A DNA stretch of 64,000 nt, taken from contig JBBHKE010002268.1 in NCBI GenBank assembly GCA_037447655.1, forward strand, positions 47,501 through 111,500, in the 5' to 3' direction. Of the stretch, positions 33,300 to 45,002 are shown piece after piece. The position numbers and the translations under genes are program-made. Positions within the stretch are counted from its first letter, which is position 1. Each line of letters starts with the position of its first letter. The stretch is from Zygnema cylindricum. Taxonomy: Eukaryota > Streptophyta > Zygnematophyceae > Zygnematales > Zygnemataceae. The notes under the pieces were generated by a model, which searched no databases, was not told where the DNA came from, and was given only the letters and a program-made list of their open reading frames with translations.

Positions 33300-34430
33300 A
33301 CGCATGAAGGTTTTTTATTTTAAAACAAAGTTGATGTGGTGAATTTGGCGAAATTAAGCAGCAATTCTCTTACAAAATGTAGAATGTACAAATTAAATTC
33401 AGGTAGAAGTGGAACAGTTTAGGACGCATCCAAAATTTACACAGGGTGAAGAAATGAAATATGCATTCAACTGACTCGTTTCAAACTTAAACGAGTCGAA
33501 AGCTCCAGCTTGAAATGCTGCAGGACTATAAACAAAAAGTAAACAAATTTTCAGCGTGAAATCGCGAATAGCTGTCGTACAGGTGCCGTACAGTACATCC
33601 ATGTACATTACTATTTACTAGTATAGTACTTTACCGTACAATACAGTATGGGATACGGTACAGTACATCGGCCTCCGGCCCAATGCGAGAGTTCGGTTCG
33701 GGAGTCGCACGAGCGGCCGTGTGCCTACGAGGGATAAAGCTCAAAATATGACAATATCAAAATATCCTCGGCCTATGTGATGAGCTGCACTTGCAATTTA
33801 AATAATATGTCCCTGCTTGCTCTATGCTTTTTCTTGTGCTATTCTCCAATGACGGTCCAAAATATATGTCAGTCAAAAATTAATTTCATGTCAAAAAGAA
33901 CTCGAAACCAAACGGCGCTTTTGCGTCGACCTGGTGCGAATGCAATTTCAAGCCTAAATCTAGAGTCCCACATTTGCTGAAGCCAGCGAATAAGGTTGGA
34001 TTCATTTGCTCTAAAGTAACTGCGAGTAAAGCAAGTGTCCAAAACCGCGTGTCGGCGATCCATTCAAGTACATAAGGGAAAAAAAAGGGGTAATCTCACG
34101 TGATTTTTGGTTATTTGGCCATATGATTTGCATAATGATCTTGGAAACAATGGGTAAAAGTATAAAAAAAACTACATCATGGATCAATAATAGTGTCAAT
34201 GGCATTTTTTATGCGTCAATCATTGTTTCTCCGTGCATAAGTGTTTAACCCCGTTTGGACACTACCAGTTGAAGGGTAATATCCATACCTTTTCATCACA
34301 ATTTTTGGGTTAAAAAAAAGACACCTGCACAAAAAAAAGGTGTTTTCAGCGACGAAAAAAACATTGATTCTACAGATGATTCACGATTGACATCATGTCA
34401 TGCCACTTGTCCATTACACAATTAATAACT
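33300..34430. other. Intergenic, GTAC-rich patch
   Basis: No gene. The stretch 33575-33675 is crowded with GTAC words (GTACAGGTGCCGTACAG, GGTACAGTACATCGG). Near 34350 AGCGACGAAAAAAACATTG resembles part of the 151-bp array unit at 15.4 kb. Confidence 0.5.
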
Positions 34431-34620
34431 CAATTTATGAGTAAATTTAGTATTGAAGATAAACTCTCAAAGTTGATTGCTCTCGTATTATAATCTTTAA
34501 AGAAAATTTAATTAAATTAGCAATTTATGAGTAAATTTAGTATTGAAGATTGACTCTCAAAGTTGACCACTCTCGTAATATAATATTTTACAGAAGTTGG
34601 ATTAAACTAGGCTTATTGAA
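34431..34620. repeat. 90-bp direct repeat, two copies
   Basis: CAATTTATGAGTAAATTTAG at 34431 recurs at 34521, each followed by TATTGAAGAT-GACTCTCAAAGTTGA and CTCTCGTA-TATAAT. Confidence 0.8.
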
Positions 34621-35599
34621 GATGTCGACAAAAGATTGTCCTTTGAAACCTACTCCAATAATCATTATTAGAGGAAAAGTTTTTTTAAAGGGGAGTTGAT
34701 TTTTGTGTTATTTACTCTTATTCAACCCCTAATGCTGATCGATTTTAATTTAGTTGTAGTTGAACCGTCTTATTTAGGGTTAAAAAAAAATGGTAAGATT
34801 AACTATATGTTTACGTTTAGTTATTTAACATATACTTAAGTTCGTGTTTGCTTTTACTTTTTTATTTTGACAAACCGATAGAACTTCGCACACCTAAATG
34901 AGCAAACGTAAACGAAAAAGTTTGTATGCACACATTGAGACGAGCAATGAAGCAGGTTCGTAACAAATTGTCAAGATTACGCGGATGGATAGACAAACGA
35001 TTTTTTTGTTCAAGCGAATCAAAGAATAGTTATGGGGTCTATCGGTTCACGGAATGATCAAAGAAAGCTTTAATGTGAACGTCGACTTTTTCTTGCGGTT
35101 GTTTCTATTCGCGCCCCGCGTTTTCTATGCCACCCAGGTTGGAGCTGCAATGATTGCAACAAACTTGACAGCGACGGCGACAAGTGGCTGTACTGTAATA
35201 TGATAGGGCCTTAGAGCGGCCTTATGAACTCGATGGAACACCAGTTACGATGACGTTGCTAAAACTAGTTATGCACTTGACGAACTGAGTCCATGGAACT
35301 AGTTACCATAGTCTGTTGTGAAAGTATTGAACTGATTCCACAGTACACGAAATTGTAAGTGCATGTGTATCGACCGAGTACATGGAACTCCTCGACCTCA
35401 CGGAGCCGCGTCGAGGAAACCTTGACCCGTGAAGGACTTTGTTTTTATCGTATGTGGATTCGTTTTCACTTTAGCGATTTAGGCTGAACCTCCATCAGGC
35501 GAAAAGTGAGGTTGATTACTGGAAAAAAAGCATTTTCGTACATTTACGTATGAGGATGTACTGGTTTTTTTTTTTTTTTTTAGACATTATTACTGCAGA
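34621..35599. other. Intergenic, no gene seen
   Basis: No exon recognised. 35485-35520 (GAACCTCCATCAGGCG then AGTGAGGTTGATTAC) resembles the DNA at 63484-63540 (GGAGGTTCACCC, AGTGAGGTTGTTTAC), probably an old shared repeat. Confidence 0.45.
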
Positions 35600-36400
35600 T
35601 TGTCCTTTAACTTACCCAGCTAACTTTTGTATTCTAGCGAAGATTCTCCATACACAATTTTCAAGTGCCCCAATGCATAAGAATAAAATCGTAACTTACA
35701 CCAGTGACGACTGTTTACGTCAACAATACATGTGACGGTTGTCAACGTCTACAATTTGTGTTGTCGCATGATATTTTTTTCCCAGTTCGTCACGCACATA
35801 TACGTAGGAAAATGAGAAGGATGTGCCAAAAAAAAATGGTTTGGGTCTCGAACCTCCACTTAGATTCATGGGTCCTTTGCAAAAGTTTACGTCATCCTCG
35901 TCTCTCCACCTCTTTTTCACTCGACCGCTCTTTTTTCGTCTTCTTTGAATGAAATACAACAAAAATGGTATCAAATGGAATAGATTTTTTTTTTTTTTTA
36001 ATATCTTTGGTCGTAGTTTGATGGCATATCGAATGAAAAAAGATAAAAAAATTTCAAGAAGCCATGGCGGAATTTTTACTTACTAATGACGTCACAAGGT
36101 AGCATGACTTCGCAATGTCACAAAACCTTACACATCTGCAATGTCGCAAAAAACTAGACGTTTACAACCGTCGCCGTTGTTGTAAACGTCATCAATTTTA
36201 GGCAATTTCGTAATCGTCTACATTTCGTTTCGTAGTTTGTCGCACATTTTGTAGACGTCTACAACTTTTACATATTTAAAGCATCGAAGTCCAAAGTAAC
36301 AATTTCGTTCTTGGACATAGGAACACTTTGAAAAGTACACCAAAAAAGTTGCGCTAAAATCCAAAATAACATTCTAAAATTTCGGTTACATGGGCACACC
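35600..36400. mobile_element. F3 element copy, diverged
   Basis: The left subterminal DNA (ACTTTTGTATTCTAGCG, TTTTCAAGTGCCCCAATGC, GTGACGGTTGTCAACGTC) follows 6940-7070. The right end TTACATGGGCACACC is the inverse of the 6901 start. The exact left boundary is uncertain because the terminal repeat there is lost. Confidence 0.6.
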
Positions 36401-36574
36401 GCCTTTATAAAGTGGAAAGTTGATACTTTCCTAACCCTAATAAAAACAAGCGGTGTAGTGAATCAAATAGTCAAAATATTGCCCACCTCTGTGGTGAGTA
36501 ACGGAAGATTTTATGATTGATATTGTGCATGCACCAACTTCTTTACCGATCCTAACCTATTTTCATTTTGTTAA

Positions 36575-36850
36575 ACTGTGCCGTCCACTGTTCAGGTACC
36601 ATCTTTGTTTTAATCCCCTGTTTTTTCTCGCTTTAATCTTTGCCGTCCACTATTCATCTTACATTTTTTTTTAACCGTTAATCTCTCCCGTCCACTCTTT
36701 AGATATCTTTGTTTTGATTGCGACCTGTTTTTCTCGCTTCAATCTTTGCTGTCAACACTTCATATTACATCTTTGTTTTGATCCGGATCTGTTTTACTCC
36801 GTCAATCTTTTTTGTCACTCTTTAGGTACCATCTTCATGTTACGGGTCAC
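36575..36850. repeat. 65-75-bp imperfect tandem repeat, about four units
   Basis: Units built from GCCGTCCACT-TTCA, ATCTTTGTTTTGAT and TTTTTCTCGCTT-AATCTTTG. No coding character. Confidence 0.65.
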
Positions 36851-37299
36851 TCAGCGTCGGTTTCTTTTTATCTTTTCGGTCTCTACCATACTTTTCATTA
36901 ATGCGTAGATCTCTCTTTGATTTCCTGCGTACAAGTCTTTTAGGCGACGTTCTCTTTTTGTCCTATGTCTGTTTATTTCACCTTGTCTTGATTCTCTTTT
37001 ATATTGTTGTTTGTATCGTCGTCTTCTTTCTTTTAGCTTAACTCTACGTCATTACTTTAGGCCTTACTTACATTACACATTCCTGCCCTAAAGTCAATCC
37101 TTTAGAATCTATACCACATTTATTAAAATCCAAACTAGGATCCTTTAATTACAACGTACCAAAGAGCGGTTAGACTCCACACTAAATAGCACTTTGTAAA
37201 TTACATATATTTGATTGTCTCACTTAATGAAGCTATCCCAAATTCAATTCGATTTCTCCTTTGATGCATTGATCTGTACTCTTGTGTATGATTTCATGG
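36851..37299. other. Intergenic, pyrimidine-rich
   Basis: T/C-rich sequence between the tandem repeat and the copia relic. It may be part of that relic's 5' region, but I see no LTR or primer site. Confidence 0.4.
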
Positions 37300-38718
37300 C
37301 ATCCGCCAATCCACCACCATTATGGGCCATGCCATGACTCTTCTAATAATATTCAAAAGTTTGATGGCCAAAACTTCTATGATTAGTCTTTTCCATCATG
37401 CATTTCTTCAAACACAAGAAGATTTGGGATCACTTTATAGGCATTTCACAACCTCCCATCTTTTGCATATACTAATCCTGCAATAGAAACACCTAAAAAG
37501 AATCGAAAATAACTGCATGGGAACAAAAGGATTAAGACGTGCACGCTCGCTTGGTGATGTCACTTACTATTTAACGCACTCGTCTTATTCGCGTTGCCTC
37601 CTTTGTCGCCGAGGCTAGGAATCCCCTTCAAGCAGCTTACATTCAAACTAGATGGGCCGCCAATCGAAATAAAAAACGAGCATTCTTTAATTCCATGAAA
37701 AAGCCTACAGAGTCCATGCATGATTAGATCAGCACGGTCTAATTGTCTGCCGAAAAGTGCAACATGTTAGGAGTGCAGCTTTTAAACGAGGATCCCTCTT
37801 CTACCCTTTTAGGAGCCCTCCTTGAAACTTTTTCCCCTTTCATTTCCTTGGTTGACAATTTAAACAAATCCATTTCTTTCCACTCTCTTTGTACAAAACT
37901 CTTGCATAAAAAAACCAAAATTTTCTCTTTTTTTGGTACAAATTGTTCCCATGCAAATGCTTTTTATGTTATTTCCCATGACAAATCTAACTTAAGGGGG
38001 GTGCAACGTTTTTTTTTTGCTCGTATGGCAAAACAAAAGGACATGCCATTGGAAAATGTCAAAAGTTGGCTAGGCGTAAGGCTGCCAAGGTTTCGAATCC
38101 CCCTCAACTCGGCGGAGATGCCAAAATTGCCCATGCCACTCCACCAGATCTTCCCACCTCCCTATCTCTCACACCCTTCCTTTCCTCCACATTTTCCTCA
38201 TCATTACCATTATTCTTCTTCTCCATACCTCTCACAATATTCTATCGACGTAGCGCACTATGCCTCCTCAAACTCCACTAATCTTCCTTGGTCGATCACT
38301 CCCTCCTCTTCACAATTTCCCTTTGAATCTCCCACTCCATTAGTTACCCCAATAGGACTGCCTCTATCCCCATAGTTCGGATATGGCAATGTCGCTCATC
38401 ATATCGCAAATCCTATCATTCCCGATACTCGATTTCCACAAGGCTACCTTTATTTATCTCAAACCCCTCACGACTGGCTAATCGACACTGGTGCCACTCA
38501 CTACTTTTTACTAAGATCCAATTGGTTTAGTCACCTTCATCCTTTATCATCTCCTATTCAAATTGGCTTAGGAAAAGACTGCATTATATTGGCCATTCAC
38601 TCTAGCGACGTAAACGTCCCTAATGTGTCTAATCACATACGCAACGTACTTTTTGTATTTCGTCTAGCTAGAAATCTATTTTCTATAGAACTCGCCACTT
38701 TTGATGGCTTAAAAGCTA
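37300..38718 (+). pseudogene. Ty1/copia gag-protease relic (second family), cut by LTR-A
   Basis: Translations in shifting frames give a UBN2-type gag start near 37360 (QKFDGQNFYD), a middle part at 37743 onward, a degenerate zinc knuckle near 38010 (FFCSYGKTKGHAIGKC, first Cys pair damaged) followed by ARRKAAK, a Pro/Ser-rich linker, and the protease start at about 38463 (HDWLIDTGATHYF) with LARNLFSI. This DTGA protease differs from the DSGA one at 40.6 kb, so it belongs to another copia family. It stops at 38718, where LTR-A begins. Its continuation is not present to the right of the second LTR-A. Confidence 0.75.
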
Positions 38719-39508
38719 TGGTACCACACGAAATGCAGTACCGCACGAAATAAATGAAACAAACATTTAATATCAACGGATGAAATTAAATGTCGCGATC
38801 AACGATTCGCAAAAACAAGAATGAATTTCACGTGATCAATACAGAATGTTGACCGTCGAAATTCAACGGTCAACACGGAACATTGACCGGTGAAATTCAA
38901 CGGTCAACATTTATATGGCGCGCCGTCAGATCCAACGACTAAAATTGATTGTCGTAAAAAGAACGGACGGCACGCATGAGTGCCGGTATGCCGGAACAAT
39001 TATGTGGGAGCAGCTTGGTGAAATGGGAGAAAATGACACGTGGCATCAGCCTATTGGATGAGCTGAAGAGAAAGGGAAAAAATGACGTTGACTTATTAGC
39101 CACGTGGCAGACCAGGAGTGGTGCCGAATATATCCGTACATAAAGTACGACGGCTTCTGTACTTTATATATACGATAATTAGGGTACTCTATTTTGATTG
39201 GTTTAGAATAGCTATTAGGAGTTTTTCAGGACTTAGAAAAATATTGAGAAGTCCTCTCTCTCCCAGAGGCCATCTGTACAAATATGATGTCTTTCAACAG
39301 CCATAACTTAATGCTCAGGTGAGAAAATTCAGTGATTCTTTTTGCAGCGGACTCATGGGAGTCCAGGCTACACAGGGGTGTAGTCAGTCAGAGTTTTTGC
39401 GTCCTAGGGTGGGACTTATTCATTACCAAAGTCAAAAGTGCATATACTATCCTAGAGGCTTCACGTAAGCTGGACATTTTGTGGACCAATGGAGGTCACA
39501 AATTTTCA
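38719..39508 (+). mobile_element. 5' LTR, family LTR-A (790 bp)
   Basis: Direct repeat of 44208-44997, the same length. Begins TGGTACCACACGAAATG and ends CACAAATTTTCA (TG...CA). It has a TATA-like TTTATATATACG near 39163-39174. At about 38848-38912 two similar units give TTGACC twice and GGTCAA twice, which are W-box cores on both strands. It is directly followed by a primer-binding site. No matching 5-bp duplication outside the pair (AGCTA before, AGAGA after). Confidence 0.85.
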
Positions 39509-39523
39509 GGTTATGGGCCCACC
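39509..39523 (+). other. Primer-binding site matching initiator tRNA-Met anticodon arm
   Basis: GGTTATGGGCCCACC lies directly after the LTR. It is the exact complement of the anticodon-arm stretch of plant initiator tRNA-Met (GGTGGGCCCATAACC), not of its 3' end. This is the half-tRNA priming arrangement known from Drosophila copia. The tRNA sequence is from memory. Confidence 0.75.
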
Positions 39524-42500
39524 CTCTAGGGTGCCCATTTTTAATGGAACAGGGTTCATTTATTGGGAAACCATGATAAGGGGTGCATTGGTTGAAAAAC
39601 GACTATGGGGCATTGTGAGTGGCCGTGTGCGTCGGCCATCCGCTAAATTGGGAGTTCCACCAGGGTTTGGAGGATCTCGGTTCACTGGAGGATCTGTAGG
39701 GGCAGAGGTGATGGAGGATGTTGCAGAAAGCACCATGTTGGACAAAGGGAAGGAGAAAACAACACCGATGGCTAGTGGATCGGCTCCAGTAGCACCTGTT
39801 CACAAATCAAAGGCGAATGATACTGAAATCTGGGATTTTAACAATACCGTGGCGACTCATTTTATTCTTGGGCGTCTCACTCAAGGAGTGGCTACTCCTC
39901 ATCTTCATGTGGAGAGGGCAAACGAGTTGTGGGAAGCTCTTGTCGACATTTACAAGAGCAGTACGATTCAGCAGCAGAAGTTGGCAGATTAGAAGGTACA
40001 GACATATGTGTACAAAGGGGGAAAGATGTTAGATTTTTGTAATGATTTGGCTGGGTTATTCATGGAGCTAGAAAGTGCAGGGAAAAGGGAGACCGAGAAA
40101 GAGAAGGTGAACACTTTGTTAATGAAACTCCCAGATGATTATGAGAACATTGTTAACAGGGTCCAGGATTTGTCAGGTCAACTTTGGATCTGGAATTCTA
40201 TTGTGGGGATGATTTTGGTTCGGGAGAGCACAATTGAGATTCGTAGGGGAGGAAAGAGTGTTCAAGCATTGGCTACCGGTACTGACTGGGGGGGTAAGGA
40301 TTCCAAGAAACCTTATAGGAACTTTGGTGGAGGAGGAAGAGGAAACCATGACGGATCTGCACCAAGGGCTCCGAAGGGGCTTTCCCATTTTTGTAAGAAG
40401 CCGAACACTACATGGCGGAATGCACTAAGTTGACGGAGTTGAGATTGAAGGAGGAATCGATTGGAAAACCAACCGGAAGGAAAAAGAAGGCGTTCGTTGC
40501 GACACAAATCGTGGGAGAGGATGCCGATGATGACGATGGAGAACTTCTCCACAACGAGGAGTTGGAGGTGAAAGGTGAGCCGGATATTCCAAGAAGGCAA
40601 AAGTGTGCTTTCAGTGGAGTGAAAGAAGCTCCTGAAGAATGATGGATCATTGATTCAGGAGCCTTTATGCATATGTGTAGAGAAAAACCATTGTTTACCA
40701 AAATGAGAATGATCCCTACTGTAGAGATAGAGTATGGGGATGGGAGAATAGTGACCACTAATTCAGTGGGATCAGTAGATCTGAAAGTCCTAGTTGTTGG
40801 AAAGACATCCATAGTCACTTTCTCTGATGTTCTTTTATTCCGGAGTTGAACAAAAATCTTATCCCTACGTCACTCTTAGATGATAAGGGCTTTATGACTA
40901 GTACTAAGAAAGGAGTCTTTGTTGCTAGCTATGAGAATGAATTGTACTTCACAGCTGAAAAGGGTAGCCAAGGAATGTTTAGGCTGAATTTGAGTAATGG
41001 AAAGACGGGAGTTTATTATGCTGGTGTAAGTGATTTGATGATGTGGCATAAAAGATTGGGACATGTGTATCTAGATAGATTAAAGGAAATGAAGAAAATG
41101 GGTGTAGTTGAGGGAATACATTTTGGGGATAATGAGACTTTGGATGATTGTAGTGGGTGTGGTTAAGGAAAAGCCCACAGATTGCCTTTTCCAAAAGTCG
41201 AAACATATAAGGGTGAAAAGGTTTTAGATTTGGTTCATACTCACATATAGGGACCGGCCAAAGTGCCATCAGTTGGAGGGAAAAGATTTATGCTTACTAT
41301 CACGGATGATTGGTCTATATACTCTAGAGTATATTTCTTGAAAAACAAATATGAGGCTTCGGCCTATTTTAAGGAATATAAAGCATGGAGTGAAAAGCTC
41401 TATGAGACACCTATAAAGAGAGTGAGGAGTGATAATGGGGGGGAATTCACTTCTAATGAGTTTGAGGATTACTTGAAAGAGGAAGGGGTTCAACACCAAA
41501 AGATTGTCCCAAAGAATCCAGAACAAAACGGTGTAGCCGAGAGACTAAATCGGACTTTAAGTGATAGTGCCCGTAGTATGTTGACAGATAAAAAGATAAG
41601 GAAAAGCTTTTGGGCAGAGGCTATGAATTGTGCTAACTATCTCAAAAATAGAAACCTTACCTTGGCTATAAAAGGCCAAACACCTTATGAAAGATGGACC
41701 GGAAGAAAACCAAATATTTCACACTTAAAGGTGTTTGGAAGTCAAGTGTTTAGTCTAAACACAGAAAAATCTGATTCGAAGTTAGATGCTAGAGGAAAGC
41801 CGGGATACTTACTTGGGTATGATGAAAATGTAAAGGGATATAGAGTTTATGATCGCGGAAGAGAAGACATAGTTCTAGTAAAACACTTGGTAGTTATGGA
41901 TGAGGGAAAGTCCATAGATCCCTTCAAGTACACCAAATCAGTGAGAATTAGAATTGAATCCGAAAATGAGTTAGATTCAGATTCTTCTAATCGAACTCCG
42001 GTTCAGCCTGACCTTGCAGAGAAGGAGGAAAAACTAACCAAGAGTGACTCTCTCTCGGAGTCACAACATCCGGTTCAAACCGAGGAAGAAAACGAGGAAA
42101 GACTAGAAATGGACGATGAACGTCCGGATATGGACTCCACGGATAGGGGAGAAGGTGAAGTTGTTCAGAGAAACCCAAGATTACCCTCTATCCCAATGTC
42201 GGAGTTTGAAAGAGGAAGGAGAAGCAGTAAGAGACTCCGAGAGAGACAAGCTAACAACAAGGTAACTAAGCTGTCACATTTGAGCGAACCCCAAACTTAC
42301 TCGGAAACAGTTAATAGTCCGGAAGGTGATAGATGGGTGACAGCTATTAATGATGAGATGGCTTCTATTATGGAAGTAAACACATGGGAGTTGGTTGATT
42401 GTCCTCCAGATAGAAAGCCGATAGGATGCAAGTGGGTATTTAAGTTAAAGCTCAATCCAGATAACACTATCGAGCGATACAAAGCCAGATTAGTGGCAAA

Positions 42501-43873
42501 GGGGTTCACACAGAAAGAGGGGATAGATTATGAGGAGAATTTTGCTCCGGTTATTAGATTCCCCTCCGTTCGCATTCTACTTAGTCTCGCGGCAGCAAAA
42601 GACATCGAAGTGCACTAGATGGACATCAAAACCGCCTTCTTACACGGAGAATTCGAAGAAGAGATCTTCATGCGACAACCGGAAGGATTTGTGGAGAAAA
42701 GAGAGGAAAGCAAGGTGTGCAGATTGATAAAGTCCCTTAATGGACTAAAGCAAGCTCCACGCCAATGGAACAAAAAGGTGGACAAGTTTTTGACGAGTTT
42801 GGGATATATTCGAATCAGTTCGGATCATTCTATCTATTTATTTGAGGACGAGGAAGGTATTATTTTCATTGCCATATATGTTGGTGATTTCCTTGTTTTG
42901 AGTTAATCAATGGAGAAAATTAATAGATTGAAAAAGGATCTAAAGGGTAGATTTGAAATGAAAGATTTGGGAGAGGCAAAGTACATTTTGGGAATTCAAA
43001 TGGAGAGAGATAGTGAAAAGAAAACAATTAGGCTAACTCAAAAGGAAGCAATTGGGAATATGCTTGAAAAATTTCAAATGGAAAAAGCAAACAGTTGTAC
43101 GACTCCAATGGACTTAAAGAAGGGAAATGAGGGGAGCTTAGAAGAAGGAGTCTTGATCTTGGATAATGAGCTAGGACCTGAGGAAAGCAAGTTCATGCAA
43201 ACTATTCCGTACGAACAGGTTGTCGGTAGTTTGATATACTTTATGAACTATACTCGTCCTGATATAGCGGCAACTGTGGGAGTATTAAGTAAGAGTCTAA
43301 ATGATCCTAGGGAGAAAGATTGAGAAGCGGCCAAAAGGGTCATGCGGTACTTGATAGGAACAAGAGATCTATGGTTGCATTTGGGAGGGGATAATACTGA
43401 CATCACCACTTGGAGTGATTGCTAGTTATGGGGATGCTCCGATGAGGAGGTGTACCTCTAGGTATGTGTTGTATGTTGAGAATGGGGCTTGCTGTTGGAG
43501 CAGTAAGCAACAAAAGGTGATTGCTCATTCCACCATGGAGGCTGAGTATATGGCCTCGTGTTCGGCTGTAAAAGAATTGATGTAGGTAAAATCTTTGCTT
43601 CAAGAATTAGGATATATGAAGAGCGGAGTGCAAAAAGTATTTTGTGACAATCAAGCTGCGATTGCAATTGCAACAAACCCTAAGCATCACTTTAAAGCAA
43701 AACATATGAATATTCGTTTGAGCTTTGTTAGAGAGAAGGTTGAGGATAAAATAATTAGTTTGGAATATAGAACGGATGGAGAGATGGTTGCAGATATGAT
43801 GACTAAGCCGGTTCCTTCCCGCAAATTAAAATTTTGTAGGGAGAAGTGTGGACGGAAAGAAAAGATAGACTAG
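39524..43873 (+). pseudogene. Ty1/copia gag-pol, decayed
   Basis: A frame starting at ATG 39489 covers gag. In order follow gag (FNGTGFIYWETMIRGAL, about 39535), a Gly/Arg-rich C-terminus (about 40260-40370), protease (WIIDSGAFMHM, about 40643), GAG-pre-integrase (WHKRLGHVYLDRL, about 41044), integrase (TDDWSIYSRVYF; RSDNGGEFTS, about 41420; NGVAERLNRT, about 41528), reverse transcriptase (NTWELVDCPP, KARLVAKGFTQ, MDIKTAFLHGEFEEEIF at 42619, KQAPRQWNK) and RNase H (HSTMEAEYMAS, FCDNQAAIAIATNP). Stops break the frame near 39990, 40846, 41164, 41248, 42616, 42904 and 43321, and frames shift near 40400 and 43430. The reverse-transcriptase box reads YVGD where the family has YVDD. The element is dead as it stands. 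Confidence 0.92.
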
Positions 43874-43885
43874 AAAAAAGGGGAG
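43874..43885 (+). other. Polypurine tract
   Basis: AAAAAAGGGGAG directly before the LTR-B start TGTTG, in the usual place for plus-strand priming of a copia element. Confidence 0.8.
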
Positions 43886-44198
43886 TGTTGAAAAGTGATA
43901 TTTTGTATTCTACCTTTTTGAGTCCGGCAGTTCTCATACTTGTCGTAGTCACTGAGAATTAACACGCCATGGCTGTTTAAGACAGATGAGAGGATAGACA
44001 TAAGACAAAACTCCTGCAAAACATAATTGCCAGTAACAGGCTTTGATCCTGTGACCTCCGGATGAGGGCCGTACGGAAAAGGCGCCCGCCTTAAATGTTA
44101 GGTCTTGACGTTTCGTTACATACTCTTGCACTTGATAGATATTTAAAGTATTATATTTGGCATATTTCATTTAACATCTTACGAAACGAAACGCAACA
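43886..44198 (+). mobile_element. LTR-B copy at the 3' end of the copia gag-pol (313 bp)
   Basis: Starts TGTTGAAAAGTGATATTTTG after the polypurine tract and ends AACGCAACA. Both boundaries agree with the solo LTR-B at 32040-32482. From about 43960 to 44110 the minus strand carries a tRNA-like stretch: AACGT/C-TTAAG-CGGGCGCC as a D-arm/A-box region and a T-arm-like hairpin ACAGG-ATCAAAG-CCTGT. The 5' partner LTR-B expected upstream of the gag is absent. Confidence 0.8.
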
Positions 44199-44207
44199 TG
44201 GAACGTA

Positions 44208-44997
44208 TGGTACCGCACGAAATGTAGTACCGCACGAAATAAATGAAAAAAACATTTAATATCAACGGACGAAATTAAATGTCGCGATCAACGATTCGCA
44301 AAAACAAGAATGAATTTCACGCGATCAACACGGAATGTTGACCGTCAAAATTCAACGGTCAACACGGAACATTGACCGGTGAAATTCAACGGTCAACATT
44401 TATTCGGCGCGCCGTCAAATCCAACGGCTAAAATTGATTGTCGTTAAAAGAAAGGACGGCACGCATGAGTGCCGGTATGCCGGAACAATTATCTGGGAGC
44501 AGCTTGGCGAAATGGGAGAAAATGACACGTGGCATCAGTCTATTGGATGACCGGAAGAGAAAGGGACAGAATGACATTGACTTATTAGCCACGTGGCTGA
44601 CCGGGAGTGGTGCCGAATATATCCGTACATAAAGTACGGCGGCTTCTGTACTTTATATGTACGATAATTAGGGTACTCTATTTTGATTGGCTTAGAATAG
44701 CTATTAGGAGTTTTTCAGGACTTAGAAAAATATTGAAAAGTCCTCTCTCTCTTAGAGGCCATCTGTACAAATATGCTGCCTTTGAACAACCATAACTTAA
44801 TTCTCAGGTGAGCAAATTCAGTGATTCTTTTTGCAACGGACTGAGGGGAGTCCGGGCTACACAGGGGTGTAGTAAGACAAAGTTTTTGCGTCCCAGGGTG
44901 GGACTTATTCATTGTAAAAGTCAACAGTGCATGTACTATCCTAGAGGCTTCACGTAAGTTGGACATTCTGTGTACCAATGGAGGTCACACATTTACA
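44208..44997 (+). mobile_element. Second LTR-A copy (790 bp)
   Basis: Begins TGGTACCGCACGAAATG and ends CACACATTTACA; very similar to 38719-39508 throughout, including the TTGACC/GGTCAA cluster. It is preceded by nine bases after LTR-B and has no polypurine tract of its own. Confidence 0.85.
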
Positions 44998-45002
44998 AGA
45001 GA

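Noticed and set aside
37743-38375. 210-codon frame as a host gene
   Set aside because: Its neighbours give a zinc knuckle and a DTGA protease in order, so it is part of a copia gag relic.
43886-44997. LTR-B plus LTR-A as a single 1.1-kb LTR
   Set aside because: The independent LTR-B at 32040-32482 ends at the same CAACA, so LTR-B looks like a complete unit. I left the alternative as a refutation test.
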